Source: Phycisphaeraceae bacterium (GTDB taxonomy: Bacteria; Planctomycetota; Phycisphaerae; Phycisphaerales; UBA1924). From it: a stretch of 64,000 nucleotides of DNA. How positions within the stretch are numbered: position 1 is the first letter of the stretch; each line of letters begins with the position of its first letter. This document shows positions 34,882 to 43,207 of the stretch, piece after piece. Location of the stretch: assembly GCA_020639235.1 (NCBI GenBank), contig JACKHC010000001.1, positions 434,001 through 498,000 on the forward strand. The letters are read 5' to 3'. A program made the position numbers and the translations under genes. The notes under the pieces were generated by a model that worked only from the letters and a program-made list of their open reading frames with translations, searched no databases and was not told the origin of the DNA.

Positions 34882-35682
34882 CTACTTGGAGTCTTTGGCG
34901 GCGCGCCAGTCAGAAAGGAACGACCGTCTGTCCGTGAGGTTCACGATCCCGTCGCCGTTGTAGTCCGCATCGGAAGAACCGATGTTGTACGCCGCGAGGA
35001 ACGCGCCACGGTCGGCGTTGTTCACCGTGCCGTCGGTATTGAAGTCGGTCTTGTGATACACGCGGAACGAGAGTGAGAGCTCGCCGGCGCTGGGCATGAA
35101 GGTGGCCGCGCTGGCGACGAAGTCGGCGTTCACCTCGTAGGTGCCCGCGTAGAGCCACCCGACATAGTGCGTGTCGTCGTCGCCGGCTCCCTGCACCGCG
35201 AAGGACGCGATCGTCGGGCCGCCGACCTCGCGCAGACTCGCGCCCGCGGTGAAGTACGACTGGATGTACCCCTCGGCGTATCCCTCGAACACCACGCGCA
35301 CATCGTCGAGCACCTCGAACTGCACCGATGTGTCGCCGTTGACCGAAGCGTCGGCCGAGAAGATGCCGGTGTCGGTGACACTCGCGTCGCCGAAGTACTC
35401 CAGCTCGATCCGCTTGTCGGTGATATTGGAATAGATCATGCCGTCGGCGTCGGAGATGTCATTGCCGTAGTAATCGTTCAGATCGGCGATGATCTGATTG
35501 TCATAGAAGCCCGAGGTCGCCTGCGAGGACTGGATGTCCCCGTCGCAGTCGTTGAACTCGTAGTCGAAGCCGCAGGCGATGACGAACAGCTCGCGGTCGG
35601 CCGACAGTACATCCATCGTGGCGGTCGCGGAGGCAGCAGAACCGGCAGCCAGAACGACCATCGCAGCAAGGGCGGTGCGCAT
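34882..35682 (-). CDS. Secreted protein with C-terminal dockerin-type repeats
   Basis: 266 residues. The start ATG 35682 follows a GAGGAG site; a signal peptide covers about 1-22 (cut near ASATA). The middle is an acidic beta-rich domain (SVQFEVLDDVRVVFEGYAEGY). The last 55 residues hold two calcium-loop repeats, DFNTDGTVNNADRGAFLAAY and DYNGDGIVNLTDRRSFLSDW, matching type I dockerin modules, which in planctomycetes (GC-type dockerin) occur at the ends of many exported proteins and may anchor them to cell-surface partners. Function of the front domain unknown. Confidence 0.75.
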   Translation of the reverse strand: MRTALAAMVVLAAGSAASATATMDVLSADRELFVIACGFDYEFNDCDGDIQSSQATSGFYDNQIIADLNDYYGNDISDADGMIYSNITDKRIELEYFGDASVTDTGIFSADASVNGDTSVQFEVLDDVRVVFEGYAEGYIQSYFTAGASLREVGGPTIASFAVQGAGDDDTHYVGWLYAGTYEVNADFVASAATFMPSAGELSLSFRVYHKTDFNTDGTVNNADRGAFLAAYNIGSSDADYNGDGIVNLTDRRSFLSDWRAAKDSK

Positions 35683-35812
35683 GTGTAACTCCTCAATGAG
35701 AGTCTGATCCGTTCCCCGACGCACCACGCGCCGAAGGCCCGCGGAAGGTACGGAGTCCGTGTGCGATCGTCGTTCGCGCTTGTTCAAACTCTCATGAATC
35801 GCGCGTCATCAT

Positions 35813-37186
35813 TTACGCCGATGCGCCCCGCCCAGCCCGCCGCGCGATCACGAACGCCATCTCCAGCGCCTGGTGATAGTTCAGCCGGGGGTCGCACGGC
35901 GAGGCGTAGTTCGTCGAGAGGTCGCTCTCGGTGACGCCCGAGGCCCCGCCGATGCACTCGGTCACATCGTCGCCCGTCAGCTCGAAATGCACGCCGCCCA
36001 TGTGCGTGCCCTCGCGCTGGTGGATGTCGAATGCCGCGGTCAGTTCTTCAAGAATGTCGTCGAACGAACGCGTCTTGACGCCGGTCGAGGTCGAGATCGT
36101 GTTGGCGTGCATCGGGTCGCACACCCAGAGAACTTTTTTGCCCACATCCGTCACAGCGCCGAGCAGCGCGGGCAACTTCTCGCGGATCGCCTTGGCGCCC
36201 ATCCGATGAATCAGCACGACCCGCCCCGGAGTGTTGTCCGGATTGAGCGTTCCGATGAGCGCGAGCAGGTCCTCGCGCGTCGTTCTCGGCCCGATTTTCA
36301 CGCCCACCGGGTTCTGGATGCCGCGGAAGTACTCGATATGCGCGCCGTCCAGCGCCCGTGTCCGCTCGCCGATCCAGGGCAGATGCGTGGTCAGGTTGTA
36401 GTACCCCGCGCGCCTCGGCACCGTTCGGGTCTGCGCCGACTCGTAGAGCAGGTTCAGACCTTCGTGCGAGGTGAAAAACTCCACCCGAGTCAGGTCGTCC
36501 ACCGTCTTGTCGCCCAGCGCTTCCATGAACTCGAGCGCATCGGCCAGCTGGCGGCTCATCCGCGTGTACTCGGCGCGCAACGACTCCGGGAGCGACGCGT
36601 GATCCAGGAACCGCAGATCCCAGTACTCCGGGTGGTGCAAATCGGCGAAACCCGAGTCGATCAGGGAACGGATGAAGTTGAGCGTCACTGCCGCGTGCTG
36701 GTACCCGCGCACCATCAGATGGGGGTCGGGCGTTCGCGCCTCGGGCGTGAACTCCGCGCCGTTGACGAGGTCTCCGAAGTACGAAGGCAGTGTCACGCCG
36801 CCGCGCGTCTCGGTGTGGGACGACCTCGGCTTGGCGTACTGCCCCGCGAATCGACCCACCCGGATCACCGGCTTCTTCAGGCCATGAACGAGCACGAGCG
36901 ACATCTGCAGCAGAATCTTCAGTTTGTTCGTCACCACCTCGGGCGTGCAGTCTGCGAGGGTCTCGGCGCAGTCCCCGCCCTGAAGCAGGAACCGCTTGCC
37001 ATCCTGCGCGTGGGCGATGAGCGACCGGAGCCGCTCGACCTCGAATGATGTGACGAGCGGCGGGAATCCACGCAGTTTCGCCACCGCGCGGTCCACCGCT
37101 TCTCGGTCCGCATACAGCACCTGCTGCGCGTGAAGCCGCCTCTTCCACGAGTCGGGCGACCAGTCTGTCGGGGTCGAGTGCGTCAT
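35813..37186 (-). CDS. Class II 3-deoxy-7-phosphoheptulonate (DAHP) synthase
   Basis: 457-residue plant-type DAHP synthase, first step of the shikimate pathway: phosphoenolpyruvate plus erythrose 4-phosphate. Family blocks: LLQGGDCAE near 68, RVGRFAGQYAKPRS near 109, GYQHAAVTLNFIRS, EFFTSHEGLNLLYE, HLPWIGERTR, GVKIGPRTT, VVLIHRMGAK, WVCDPMHANT and GGVHFELTGDDVTEC. The metal-binding Cys, His, Glu and Asp of the class are therefore present. Length is normal. It stands alone, with no other aro gene beside it. Confidence 0.95.
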   Translation of the reverse strand: MTHSTPTDWSPDSWKRRLHAQQVLYADREAVDRAVAKLRGFPPLVTSFEVERLRSLIAHAQDGKRFLLQGGDCAETLADCTPEVVTNKLKILLQMSLVLVHGLKKPVIRVGRFAGQYAKPRSSHTETRGGVTLPSYFGDLVNGAEFTPEARTPDPHLMVRGYQHAAVTLNFIRSLIDSGFADLHHPEYWDLRFLDHASLPESLRAEYTRMSRQLADALEFMEALGDKTVDDLTRVEFFTSHEGLNLLYESAQTRTVPRRAGYYNLTTHLPWIGERTRALDGAHIEYFRGIQNPVGVKIGPRTTREDLLALIGTLNPDNTPGRVVLIHRMGAKAIREKLPALLGAVTDVGKKVLWVCDPMHANTISTSTGVKTRSFDDILEELTAAFDIHQREGTHMGGVHFELTGDDVTECIGGASGVTESDLSTNYASPCDPRLNYHQALEMAFVIARRAGRGASA

Positions 37187-37518
37187 AAGAAACCGAATCG
37201 GAGCGCGCCAGGCATGATTCCAGCCAACAATCGGCGGGGAGTATAGACCGCGCCCCGATGGTCATTCGTCGGCACCGCGGGCACGCGCAAGTTCAGCGCG
37301 AAATCACAAAAAGTCAAAGAATGTCGATGTTTGCGCTCATGCACATTCATCCCCCGGCGTTCAACAGACGATAACGCCTGCGGAACAAGGCGGTCTGCAT
37401 CTGTGCGGGCCGCACGACGTACGAACCAATGCCCCCATCCGGGGCGGCGGTCTCGGGCCTCGCCGCAGGGTGCGGCAACAGGACCCGACGGCCGCCAATC
37501 ATGCAGGAGTCAGGAACA
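37187..37518. other. 332-base divergent spacer between DAHP synthase and the histone-like gene
   Basis: Holds the promoters of both genes by position. It includes an A-rich piece (ATCACAAAAAGTCAAAGAATG near 37301-37322) and a GC-rich part near 37440-37500. No RNA gene or repeat seen; I cannot name promoter boxes with confidence. Confidence 0.4.
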
Positions 37519-38151
37519 ATGGCCACGACCAAACGACGCGCTTCCTCCACCTCGAAGCGCACCAAGCGTACCCCCGCCGCCAAGCGCACCAGCAAGAAGC
37601 GCACGACGGGCCGCAAGACCACCGCCAAGAAGAGCACCGCTCGCAAGAGCCCCGCCCGCAAGACGGCGCGCAAGAGCACCGGCACCAAGACGGGCGCCCG
37701 CAAGTCGACGGCCAAGCGCTCGACCGCGAAGAAGAGCACCGCCCGCAAGCCCGCTTCGAAGCGCACCACGGCCAAGAAGGCGACCCGCAAGAGCACCGTG
37801 CGCAAGACCACGACGCGCAAGCCCGCCGCCAAGCGCACGACCGCCAAGAAGACCAACGCTCGCAAGTCGACGGCCCGCAAGACCGGCGCCCGCAAGACCG
37901 TCAAGCGTTCCGCTCCGAAGCGCTCGACCGCGAAGCGCACGTCGGCCAAGAAGGCGACCCGCAAGAGCACGGCACGCAAGCCGAGCACCAAGCGCTCGAC
38001 CGCGAAGCGCTCCACCGGTCGCAAGACGACCGCCCGCAAGAACACGACCCGCAAGTCGTCGAGCAAGCGTTCGACCGGCCTGCGTCTGGTCGGCACCAAG
38101 GCCCGCCGCTCGTCGTCCTCGTCGAGCCGTCGCGTCCGCCGCGCCGCCTGA
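37519..38151 (+). CDS. Histone H1-like Lys/Arg/Ala/Thr-rich protein
   Basis: 210 residues made almost only of Lys, Arg, Ala, Thr and Ser, with no acidic residue until none at all; short units such as AKKSTARK, AKRSTAK and KKATRKSTARK recur about every 8-12 residues. The composition matches histone H1-like DNA-binding proteins (Hc1/AlgP-type tails) that compact or modulate the nucleoid. AGGAGTCAGGAAC upstream supports ATG 37519; ATG 37501 is an alternative. Followed by a good terminator, so it is a single-gene unit. The last residues (SSSSSSRRVRRAA) form a Ser/Arg end. Confidence 0.8.
   Translation: MATTKRRASSTSKRTKRTPAAKRTSKKRTTGRKTTAKKSTARKSPARKTARKSTGTKTGARKSTAKRSTAKKSTARKPASKRTTAKKATRKSTVRKTTTRKPAAKRTTAKKTNARKSTARKTGARKTVKRSAPKRSTAKRTSAKKATRKSTARKPSTKRSTAKRSTGRKTTARKNTTRKSSSKRSTGLRLVGTKARRSSSSSSRRVRRAA
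37560..38060 (+). repeat. Imperfect short tandem repeats encoding Lys/Arg-rich units
   Basis: Variants of CGCAAGAGCACC, ACCGCCAAGAAG and CGCTCGACCGCGAAG recur throughout, for example CGACCGCGAAG near 37720, 37925 and 37997. They are degenerate units in the histone-like gene rather than an exact satellite. Confidence 0.6.
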
Positions 38152-38211
38152 TCCGCAAGAGCCATCACGCCCCGGCGCACGGACGCGTAGGGCGTGAATG
38201 ACACGCACAGG

Positions 38212-38243
38212 GGCCGCGATCTCACCACGAGGTCGCGGCCTTT
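38212..38243 (+). terminator. Terminator of the histone-like gene
   Basis: Stem GGCCGCGATCT (38212-38222) pairs with AGGTCGCGGCC (38230-38240), one G-T pair, seven-base loop, followed by TTTG. The T-run is short but the stem is strong. Confidence 0.6.
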
Positions 38244-38638
38244 GTCATGCGCTCCCCTCGCCCACCCGCGCACAAACTGCGCTCCCGAGTCGCCGACAGC
38301 GGGAATCTGTTCCGTTTGTGCCGTCTGGGGGGGATGGAACTGAAGTTGCTCGCGGGTCATGACGACGAGCAATCCCATGATCGACGCCTCATGCTGCAGC
38401 ACCCATCCCGTCAACGCCGATTCACTCCATAGCGGATCGCCGCATTCGCCCGCTCGTGCCGCGCTCGTCGCCGGCAAGTGGGTGCGGCAGATCCCGCAAG
38501 GGGCGGAGTCCCGGTTGATGTTCCAGAGGATGCTGGCGCCGTGGGCACAGGATGTCCTCTCGCTCCGTGCGAGAGGCCTCGACCGCCCCCAGCGTCAGAC
38601 GGACTGGAGACTCGCGCTCAAGCCCGCGGCGTGACCGC
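38244..38638. other. About 400 bases without a convincing gene, upstream of fliD
   Basis: A 91-codon frame (38359-38634) is open but has no clear ribosome-binding site or family resemblance. No terminator or repeat seen here. The next element is the sigma-54-like promoter at 38639. Confidence 0.4.
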
Positions 38639-38654
38639 TGGCACGGGGCGTGCG
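38639..38654 (+). promoter_or_regulatory. Sigma-54-like promoter of fliD
   Basis: TGGCAC, five bases, GTGCG: the GG at -24 and GC at -12 required by sigma-54 are both present with the right 10-base spacing (consensus TGGCAC-N5-TTGCA). It is 47 bases before the fliD ATG, leaving room for a short leader with GGAGGAG at 38688-38694. Flagellar operons are often sigma-54 dependent. Confidence 0.55.
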
Positions 38655-38701
38655 TAGTCCAGCCCAATCGGGCCAACAGGAAGGCCCGGAGGAGCGCAAG
38701 G

Positions 38702-41551
38702 ATGGGCGGTATCACAGCCGGCGTCGGGATCTTTTCCGGAATCGACACGCAGTCACTGATCTCCCAGCTGCTCGCCATCGATGCGCGCCCCAAGATTCTG
38801 GCCCAGCGCCGTATCGCCCAGCTCCAGCAGCAGTCCGCCGCGTTTCTCGATGTGAACTCCGCCTTGCTCGCGCTCAAGACGGCCGGCGATAAGTTCTCCA
38901 CCGCCAAGACTTTCAAGAGCGCCTCCGCGGCCTCGTCCAACCCCGAGGCCCTGGTTGCGACGGCCGGCACCAGCGCCACCCCCGGCACCTACGAGTTCAT
39001 CGTCAACCGCCTCGTTTCCACCCAGCAACAACTCTCACGCGGCTTCACCGACCGCGATACCTCGGGCGTCGGGCTCACCTCCATCTCCTTCGAGCAGGGC
39101 GGCGGCGCGCTCGCCACCGACACGCTCCTCTCGTCCCTCAACGGCGGCTCAGGCATCTCCCGCGGCAAGATCGTCATCACAGACAAGTCAGGCGCCAGCG
39201 CTACCGTCGATCTCTCCACCGCCGTCTCTGTCAACGATGTCATCAGCGCCATCAATCAGGCCGACGGCGTCAATGTCCGCGCCAGGGTCGAGGGCGACGC
39301 GTTCTCGATCGAAGACCTCTCGGGAGGCGGCGGCTCACTTACCGTCGCCAACGCTTTCGGTTACACCACCGCCGACTCGCTCGGCATCGCCGGAACCACG
39401 GCGGGTTCGACGCTCTCGGGCTCGCAGATCCGGACCGTTACCGGCGCGACACCCCTCGCGCTGCTCAATGACGGGCGCGGCGTCCTGATCCGCGACGCGA
39501 CCACCTCGCTCACCATCACGGACCGCGCCGGGAACGTCGTCAATGTCTCGCTCGGCGAGCTGACCTCGACCACGACGGACCCCGAGACCGGCGACCCCGT
39601 CACTACAGTCACGCAATCGCGAGCGTCATCCATTCAGGATGTCCTCGACTACATCAATGATCAGGCGGCAACCGCAGGCGCGTCCATCACCGCTTCGATC
39701 AACGACGCCGGAACCGGAGTCAAGATCACCGACACCTCGGGCGGGGGCGGCAATCTCACGATCGTCAACGCCGCGGGCGGGCGGGCCGCCACCGATCTGG
39801 GGATCACCGCCGATGTCGCCGCCAACGAGGTCCAGGGCCAGCGCATCCTCGCCGGGCTCAACTCCACGCTGTCGGCGGGGCTGCTCGGCGGCGCGGGCTT
39901 CGTCGATACCGACTTCACCATCACCGACCGCGCCGGCAACAGCGCCACGGTCAATCTCGACGCCTCGTCGCTGACCGGGTCCGTCAACGACATCATCAAC
40001 GATCTCAACGACAAACTCTCCGCCGCGGGCGTGCTCGCCAACATCAAGGTCAACAGCGCCGGCAACGGACTGGCGATCACCGACAACTCAGGGGGAGCGG
40101 GCAACTTGATCGTCGCCGGCGCTGGCGCCACAGCGCTCAAACTCGACACCGCCGGCGTCGCATCCAACAACCACAACGGCGGCAACCTCCAGTCCGCATG
40201 GCTCAGCCGCGCCACGCGTCTCTCCACGCTTAACTCCGGGCAGGGGCTCGGCACCGGGACCATCCGAATCACCGACGCCGCAGGCACGACAACCTCGCTC
40301 AATATCGGCTCAAGCATCAAGACGATCGACGACCTGATCGGGCTCATCAACGGCTCGCCCGTCAATGTGACCGCCTCCGTCAACGCCAACGGCGACGGCA
40401 TCCAGATCGTGGACAACACGGGCATCACCTCGGGGACGCTCAAACTTGAGGATGAGTCGGGGAGTGTTCTCCGCCGCCTAGGCCTCAAGGGTGACTTCAC
40501 AGACGACGGCTTCGGCACGATCGCCGCGGTCGGCTCTTTCGAGCGCGAGCTCACCTTCGATCCTTCAGCGACACTCGATGAGATCGTCAACGCGATCAAC
40601 GCTCAGGGTGTCGGCGTCACCGCCTCCATCATCAACGACGGTTCAGGCGTCACGCCTTATCGGGTCTCGCTCACCTCGACCAACTCCGGCTCGAAGGGCA
40701 AGGTCATCATCGACACCCACGGATTCGACCTGGGGCTCTCCACACTGGCCGAGGGACGCGACGCCGTCGCGTTCTACGGATCCGGCGACCCCGCGCACGC
40801 GATCGTTCTGACATCGTCCTCCAACACGCTCGACAACGTGATCCAGGGCGTCACCATCGATCTCAAGCGCGCCACCAACGATCCCGTCGAAGTGACGGTG
40901 ACGCGCAACACCGAAGCGATCGAGACCGATGTGGAGGCCTTCGTCGAGGCATTCAATCGCGTGCTCACCACGATCTCCAAGTACGACAAATACGACGCCG
41001 AGTCGGAGGTCCGAGGAGTGCTCCTCGGTGATAGCACCGTCAACAACATCCGCTCGCGGCTCCTCTCGGCCGTTCAGGGCCGCGGCGTCGGCGTCACATC
41101 CGAATTCGAGTTCCTCTTTCAGGCCGGCATCAAGATCGGCTCGGGCGCCAAGCTCGAGTTCGATCGTGACAGGTTCCGTGAGGCGCTCGAGGCGGATCCC
41201 GAGGGCATCGAGCAACTCTTCGCCGCCAGCCGCCTTGCTCCCCGCAACCCCATTGAAATCGCGCCGGGTGTCACGGTCAACAACACCGGGCGGGACACCT
41301 ACACCGAACTCGGAGTGCCGGGGGTCATCGCCGATCTCGTCAAGTCGTTCACCGACTCGGTCGACGGCCTGCTCACCACCAAGAGCAAGTCCATCGACTC
41401 GGCGATCGATCTCCAGGAAGGGCGAATCGATCAGTACGACGCCATACTGGCTTCCAAGCGCGCCCGCCTCGAAGCGCAGTTCCTCGCGATGGAGAAGGCG
41501 ATCGCTCAGCTGCAGACCCAGTCCAGCGCCCTGACAAACTTCGGGGGATAA
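38702..41551 (+). CDS. fliD: Flagellar hook-associated protein 2 (filament cap), repeat-enlarged
   Basis: 949-residue FliD, the cap at the filament tip under which flagellin folds. N-terminal ITAGVGIFSGIDTQSLISQLLAIDARP and helical stretch (to about 90) match FliD_N; the C-terminal half from about 700 has ETDVEAFVEAFNRVLTTISKYD, GVLLGDSTVNNIRSRLLS and a terminal coiled coil, matching FliD_C. Between lie at least four repeats of about 110-135 residues of flagellin-IN type, beginning ITDKSG, ITDRAG, ITDRAG and ITDAAG at about 157, 273, 407 and 522. Most FliD proteins have 450-650 residues. Strong GGAGGAG site fixes the ATG. Confidence 0.9.
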   Translation: MGGITAGVGIFSGIDTQSLISQLLAIDARPKILAQRRIAQLQQQSAAFLDVNSALLALKTAGDKFSTAKTFKSASAASSNPEALVATAGTSATPGTYEFIVNRLVSTQQQLSRGFTDRDTSGVGLTSISFEQGGGALATDTLLSSLNGGSGISRGKIVITDKSGASATVDLSTAVSVNDVISAINQADGVNVRARVEGDAFSIEDLSGGGGSLTVANAFGYTTADSLGIAGTTAGSTLSGSQIRTVTGATPLALLNDGRGVLIRDATTSLTITDRAGNVVNVSLGELTSTTTDPETGDPVTTVTQSRASSIQDVLDYINDQAATAGASITASINDAGTGVKITDTSGGGGNLTIVNAAGGRAATDLGITADVAANEVQGQRILAGLNSTLSAGLLGGAGFVDTDFTITDRAGNSATVNLDASSLTGSVNDIINDLNDKLSAAGVLANIKVNSAGNGLAITDNSGGAGNLIVAGAGATALKLDTAGVASNNHNGGNLQSAWLSRATRLSTLNSGQGLGTGTIRITDAAGTTTSLNIGSSIKTIDDLIGLINGSPVNVTASVNANGDGIQIVDNTGITSGTLKLEDESGSVLRRLGLKGDFTDDGFGTIAAVGSFERELTFDPSATLDEIVNAINAQGVGVTASIINDGSGVTPYRVSLTSTNSGSKGKVIIDTHGFDLGLSTLAEGRDAVAFYGSGDPAHAIVLTSSSNTLDNVIQGVTIDLKRATNDPVEVTVTRNTEAIETDVEAFVEAFNRVLTTISKYDKYDAESEVRGVLLGDSTVNNIRSRLLSAVQGRGVGVTSEFEFLFQAGIKIGSGAKLEFDRDRFREALEADPEGIEQLFAASRLAPRNPIEIAPGVTVNNTGRDTYTELGVPGVIADLVKSFTDSVDGLLTTKSKSIDSAIDLQEGRIDQYDAILASKRARLEAQFLAMEKAIAQLQTQSSALTNFGG
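39160..40600 (+). repeat. Four intragenic flagellin-IN-type repeats in fliD
   Basis: Units begin near 39165, 39510, 39916 and 40260, so periods are about 345, 405 and 345 bases. Each reads roughly ITDxAGxxxTVNL, SVNDVIxxIN, VxAxVxxxGxGIxITDxSGG, LxVxNAxG. The code is diverged in DNA, so the copies are old. Confidence 0.7.
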
Positions 41552-41622
41552 CAGACCCCAACAGCGGATAAAACCCGCCGGGCCGCTCACGCCGCTCGCC
41601 GCAGGAGCCGATACCTCTCCCG

Positions 41623-42096
41623 ATGGCCTTCGATGTCAACAACCCGTACTTCCGCACCAAGGTCATGACCGCCACACCTGAGCAGCTGCGCATGCTCCTG
41701 CTCGAGGGCGCTCTCCAGTTCATGCGCGACGGCCGAGACGGCCTCGCGTCAAAGAACTACGAGAAGTCATACGAGGGACTCTCACAGGCCAAAGCGATCA
41801 TCATGGAGCTGATCAACGCGCTGCGTCCCGAGGTCGATCCCGAACTCTGCAGCCGCCTGCAATCCCTCTATGTCTACATCTACCGCCTCCTCACCGAGGG
41901 CTCCTTCGAGAAGGACCTGAAGAAGATCGACGAGGCCATCGAGCTGATGGACTACGAGCGCGAGACCTGGGGAATGCTGATCGAGAAGATCGCCTCCGAG
42001 AAGAAAACGGCCGGTGCCGCAGCGCCCCGCGCCGCCGTGCCCTCGCCCGAGGGCAAACCGAGTTCCACCGGCTCATCCATTTCCATCAGCGCGTGA
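41623..42096 (+). CDS. fliS: Flagellar export chaperone FliS
   Basis: 157-residue FliS, which binds the flagellin C-terminus in the cytoplasm until export. N-terminal NPYFRTKVMTATPEQLRMLLLEGALQFM is the family signature; four helices follow (KAIIMELINALRPEVDPELCSRLQSLYVYIYRLL). A Ser/Pro/Ala tail of about 30 residues is extra. It lies 71 bases after fliD, likely co-transcribed. The last 11 bases overlap the converging holB gene. Confidence 0.92.
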   Translation: MAFDVNNPYFRTKVMTATPEQLRMLLLEGALQFMRDGRDGLASKNYEKSYEGLSQAKAIIMELINALRPEVDPELCSRLQSLYVYIYRLLTEGSFEKDLKKIDEAIELMDYERETWGMLIEKIASEKKTAGAAAPRAAVPSPEGKPSSTGSSISISA

Positions 42097-43189
42097 GCGC
42101 CGCAACCAGATTGTCAAAGACAAAAGCGAGCGAAACATTCGCCGCCGCGTGCCGCTGCGCCTCATTCAGAGCATCGATCGCGACGAGCGACCGCGCCGGG
42201 TCGTCGAGCGATCCTCGAAGCCGTTCACGCAGCCGATCCGCGATCAGATTGAACATATGATCCGCGCCCGCGTGCGACGCCGACTCCTTGCTCGCGTTCG
42301 CATGGCTCTTGACCCACGCCACGGCCCAGTCGTCCACGGTCTTCGCCAGCGCCGCACCGTGACCGGGATCGAACCGCCCCCGCTCGATGTCCGCGAGAAT
42401 CGGGTCCACCGTGTGCCGCCAGTCGGCGATGCCCGAGGTCGCCGCGAGCACAGCGCGCCCGGGTGACCCGCTCGCGTACCGCTTCACCCATTCGATCGCG
42501 TCGGGCGCGAGGCCGAGTTCGGCGCGACCGAGCCACGCATCCATCGATGCGTCATCGAGCGCATTGAACGACACGATCTGGCATCGCGATCGGATCGTGG
42601 GCAGAAGGGCATCCACCGAGGTTGTCACGAGGATGATCACCGAGCCGTCTGGCGGCTCCTCCAGGCACTTGAGCATCGCGTTCTGCGTCGGCGCATTCGT
42701 GAGCGACCGATCCAGCAACTCCGCCTCATCGACGATGAACACTTTCGACGCGATCGAGCCGGTCCGAATCGTGGGAGCCAGAGCGATCGGCTTGAGCAGG
42801 TGATCGAGAATGACCTCCTTGGCGATCGTCAGCTGCTTCCTCGAGCGCACGCCAGAGTCGGAGGAGAAAAGCGCCAGTTCTTTCGTGATGATGTGCAGGT
42901 CCGGATGGTTGCCCTCGCGGATGAGCCGCTGCGTTGTGCTCTCTGGGTCAGGTCGCAGATTGCCCGCCAGATCGCGTTCAAGCGTCGGGTCCATCAGCAT
43001 CGAAGCGAACGCGCGCGCCGACGTGAACTTCCCCACGCCGAATGGGCCCGCGAAGATCCACGCGTGGTGCACGCGTCCGGATGCCATCGCCTCCGTGAGT
43101 GTCGCGATCGCGCGGCCCTGCCCGAGAATCCCGTCGATCCCCACGAACGCCGGAGCGGTGTCAACCTCATCCTGTGTTGCGCGTGCCAT
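42086..43189 (-). CDS. holB: DNA polymerase III delta-prime subunit
   Basis: 367-residue AAA+ protein of the clamp loader. Walker A-like GPFGVGKFT near residue 49-57, Walker B KVFIVDEAE near 170, and the SRC sensor motif in TIRSRCQIVSF near 225, which is typical of delta-prime and DnaX. The PPDGSVIILVTT block also fits. It lacks the four-cysteine zinc module of Escherichia coli delta-prime. Length matches the family. It helps open the beta clamp for loading at replication forks. Confidence 0.85.
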   Translation of the reverse strand: MARATQDEVDTAPAFVGIDGILGQGRAIATLTEAMASGRVHHAWIFAGPFGVGKFTSARAFASMLMDPTLERDLAGNLRPDPESTTQRLIREGNHPDLHIITKELALFSSDSGVRSRKQLTIAKEVILDHLLKPIALAPTIRTGSIASKVFIVDEAELLDRSLTNAPTQNAMLKCLEEPPDGSVIILVTTSVDALLPTIRSRCQIVSFNALDDASMDAWLGRAELGLAPDAIEWVKRYASGSPGRAVLAATSGIADWRHTVDPILADIERGRFDPGHGAALAKTVDDWAVAWVKSHANASKESASHAGADHMFNLIADRLRERLRGSLDDPARSLVAIDALNEAQRHAAANVSLAFVFDNLVAALTR

Positions 43190-43207
43190 CCCCGATAGCG
43201 TACACGC

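Noticed and set aside
37347..38477. 376-codon minus-strand frame over the histone-like gene
   Set aside because: Open only because the repetitive Lys/Arg codons lack antisense stops; Arg/Leu/Val repeats are a mirror image.
38359..38634. 91-codon frame upstream of fliD (a FlaG-like gene would be expected there)
   Set aside because: Only the phrase RQIP resembles FlaG; no ribosome-binding site, and it ends right before the sigma-54-like promoter.
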